DNA of 21,566 bases from DAOTEJ01 sp035454085. GTDB taxonomy: Bacteria; Pseudomonadota; Gammaproteobacteria; Burkholderiales; Burkholderiaceae_F. Below are positions 21,203 through 21,566 of this stretch, one piece after another. The notes under the pieces are model-generated. The model did not search any database and was not told the origin of the DNA. It worked only from the letters and a program-made list of their open reading frames with translations. Within the stretch, counting starts at the first letter, position 1, and each line of letters starts with the position of its first letter. The stretch lies in the NCBI GenBank assembly GCA_035454085.1, contig DAOTEJ010000041.1, positions 1-21,566 on the forward strand, given 5' to 3'. The position numbers and the translations under genes were made by a program.

Positions 21203-21566
21203 CGCGCAGCCGGGTGGTGGTGGGCCTGTCGGGCGGGGTCGATTCCGCGGTGAGCGCCTGGCTGCTCAAGCAGCAGGGCCATGAGGTCGTGGGCCTGTTC
21301 ATGAAGAACTGGGAAGACGACGACGATGACGAGTACTGCTCCACGCGCCAGGACCTGATCGACGCCGCCGCCGTGGCCGACGTGATCGGCATCGAGCTCG
21401 AGGCCGTGAACTTCGCCGCCGAGTACAAGGACCGCGTGTTCGCCGACTTCCTGCGCGAGTACGGCGCCGGCCGCACGCCCAACCCCGACGTGCTGTGCAA
21501 CGCCGAGATCAAGTTCAAGGCCTTCCTGGACCACGCCATGAGCCTGGGCGCGGAGCACATCGCCAC
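21199..21566 (+). CDS. mnmA: tRNA-specific 2-thiouridylase MnmA (3' end cut off)
   Basis: The first 122 codons of MnmA, which thiolates U34 at the wobble position of Lys, Glu and Gln tRNAs. The PP-loop ATP motif SGGVDS is at residues 11-16. The acidic FMKNWEDDDDDEYCS and the catalytic-cysteine region PNPDVLCNAEIKFKAF (Cys100) follow in the expected spacing. Translation starts at an ATG overlapping the nudJ stop (ATGA), a strong sign of translational coupling. The gene runs off the window end with the ATG-binding and C-terminal domains unseen. Confidence 0.95.
   Translation, partial: MTRSRVVVGLSGGVDSAVSAWLLKQQGHEVVGLFMKNWEDDDDDEYCSTRQDLIDAAAVADVIGIELEAVNFAAEYKDRVFADFLREYGAGRTPNPDVLCNAEIKFKAFLDHAMSLGAEHIA

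Overview
The window is a high-GC, gene-dense stretch of a bacterial chromosome. Several features point to a betaproteobacterium of the order Burkholderiales: glcF next to lrgAB, a three-gene proton-translocating transhydrogenase, the DUF3422 protein and the nudJ-mnmA pair. This assignment is inference from gene content and codon use, since no rRNA or marker gene is present. No tRNA, rRNA, CRISPR array, insertion sequence, phage gene or recognisable defence locus was found. No stretch of more than about 255 bp lacks a gene or a scaffold gap.

Left part (1-5074): the 3' end of glcF (glycolate oxidase iron-sulfur subunit) runs directly into lrgA and lrgB, which overlap each other. The arrangement suggests that the LrgAB membrane pair moves glycolate or a related small acid. 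Next come a convergent gene for a secreted DUF2807 beta-solenoid protein, a divergent OmpA/YiaD-like lipoprotein gene and an AraC-type regulator.

Middle (5075-14957): a complete three-gene RND tripartite efflux operon (adaptor, HAE1 inner-membrane pump, OprM-like outer-membrane channel) lies just downstream of the AraC-type regulator. It is followed by a small membrane protein shaped like a two-helix potassium channel but lacking the GYG filter. A DUF3422 membrane protein faces the other way. Divergent from it is a two-gene flavocytochrome c sulfide dehydrogenase unit (small c-type cytochrome plus flavoprotein), with a near-consensus CRP-type operator in the shared promoter region.

Right part (14996-21566): a minus-strand bicupin gene lies downstream of a minus-strand NAD(P)-centred operon, read from right to left as pntAA, nitronate monooxygenase, pntAB, pntB, pncA. 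These combine proton-driven NAD(P)H balancing, a flavin enzyme and nicotinamide salvage in one unit. Divergent from pntAA is nudJ, translationally coupled to mnmA (tRNA 2-thiolation), which is cut by the window end.

A run of exactly 100 N (15835-15934) is flanked by identical 55-bp copies of the pncA 3' end. This is an assembly artefact, not biology. The most useful leads are the glcF-lrgAB linkage, the filterless channel-like protein, the CorA-like shape of the DUF3422 protein, the sulfide dehydrogenase flavoprotein with both a Tat signal and a lipobox, and the nitronate monooxygenase inside the transhydrogenase operon. I saw no convincing wholly new multi-gene system.
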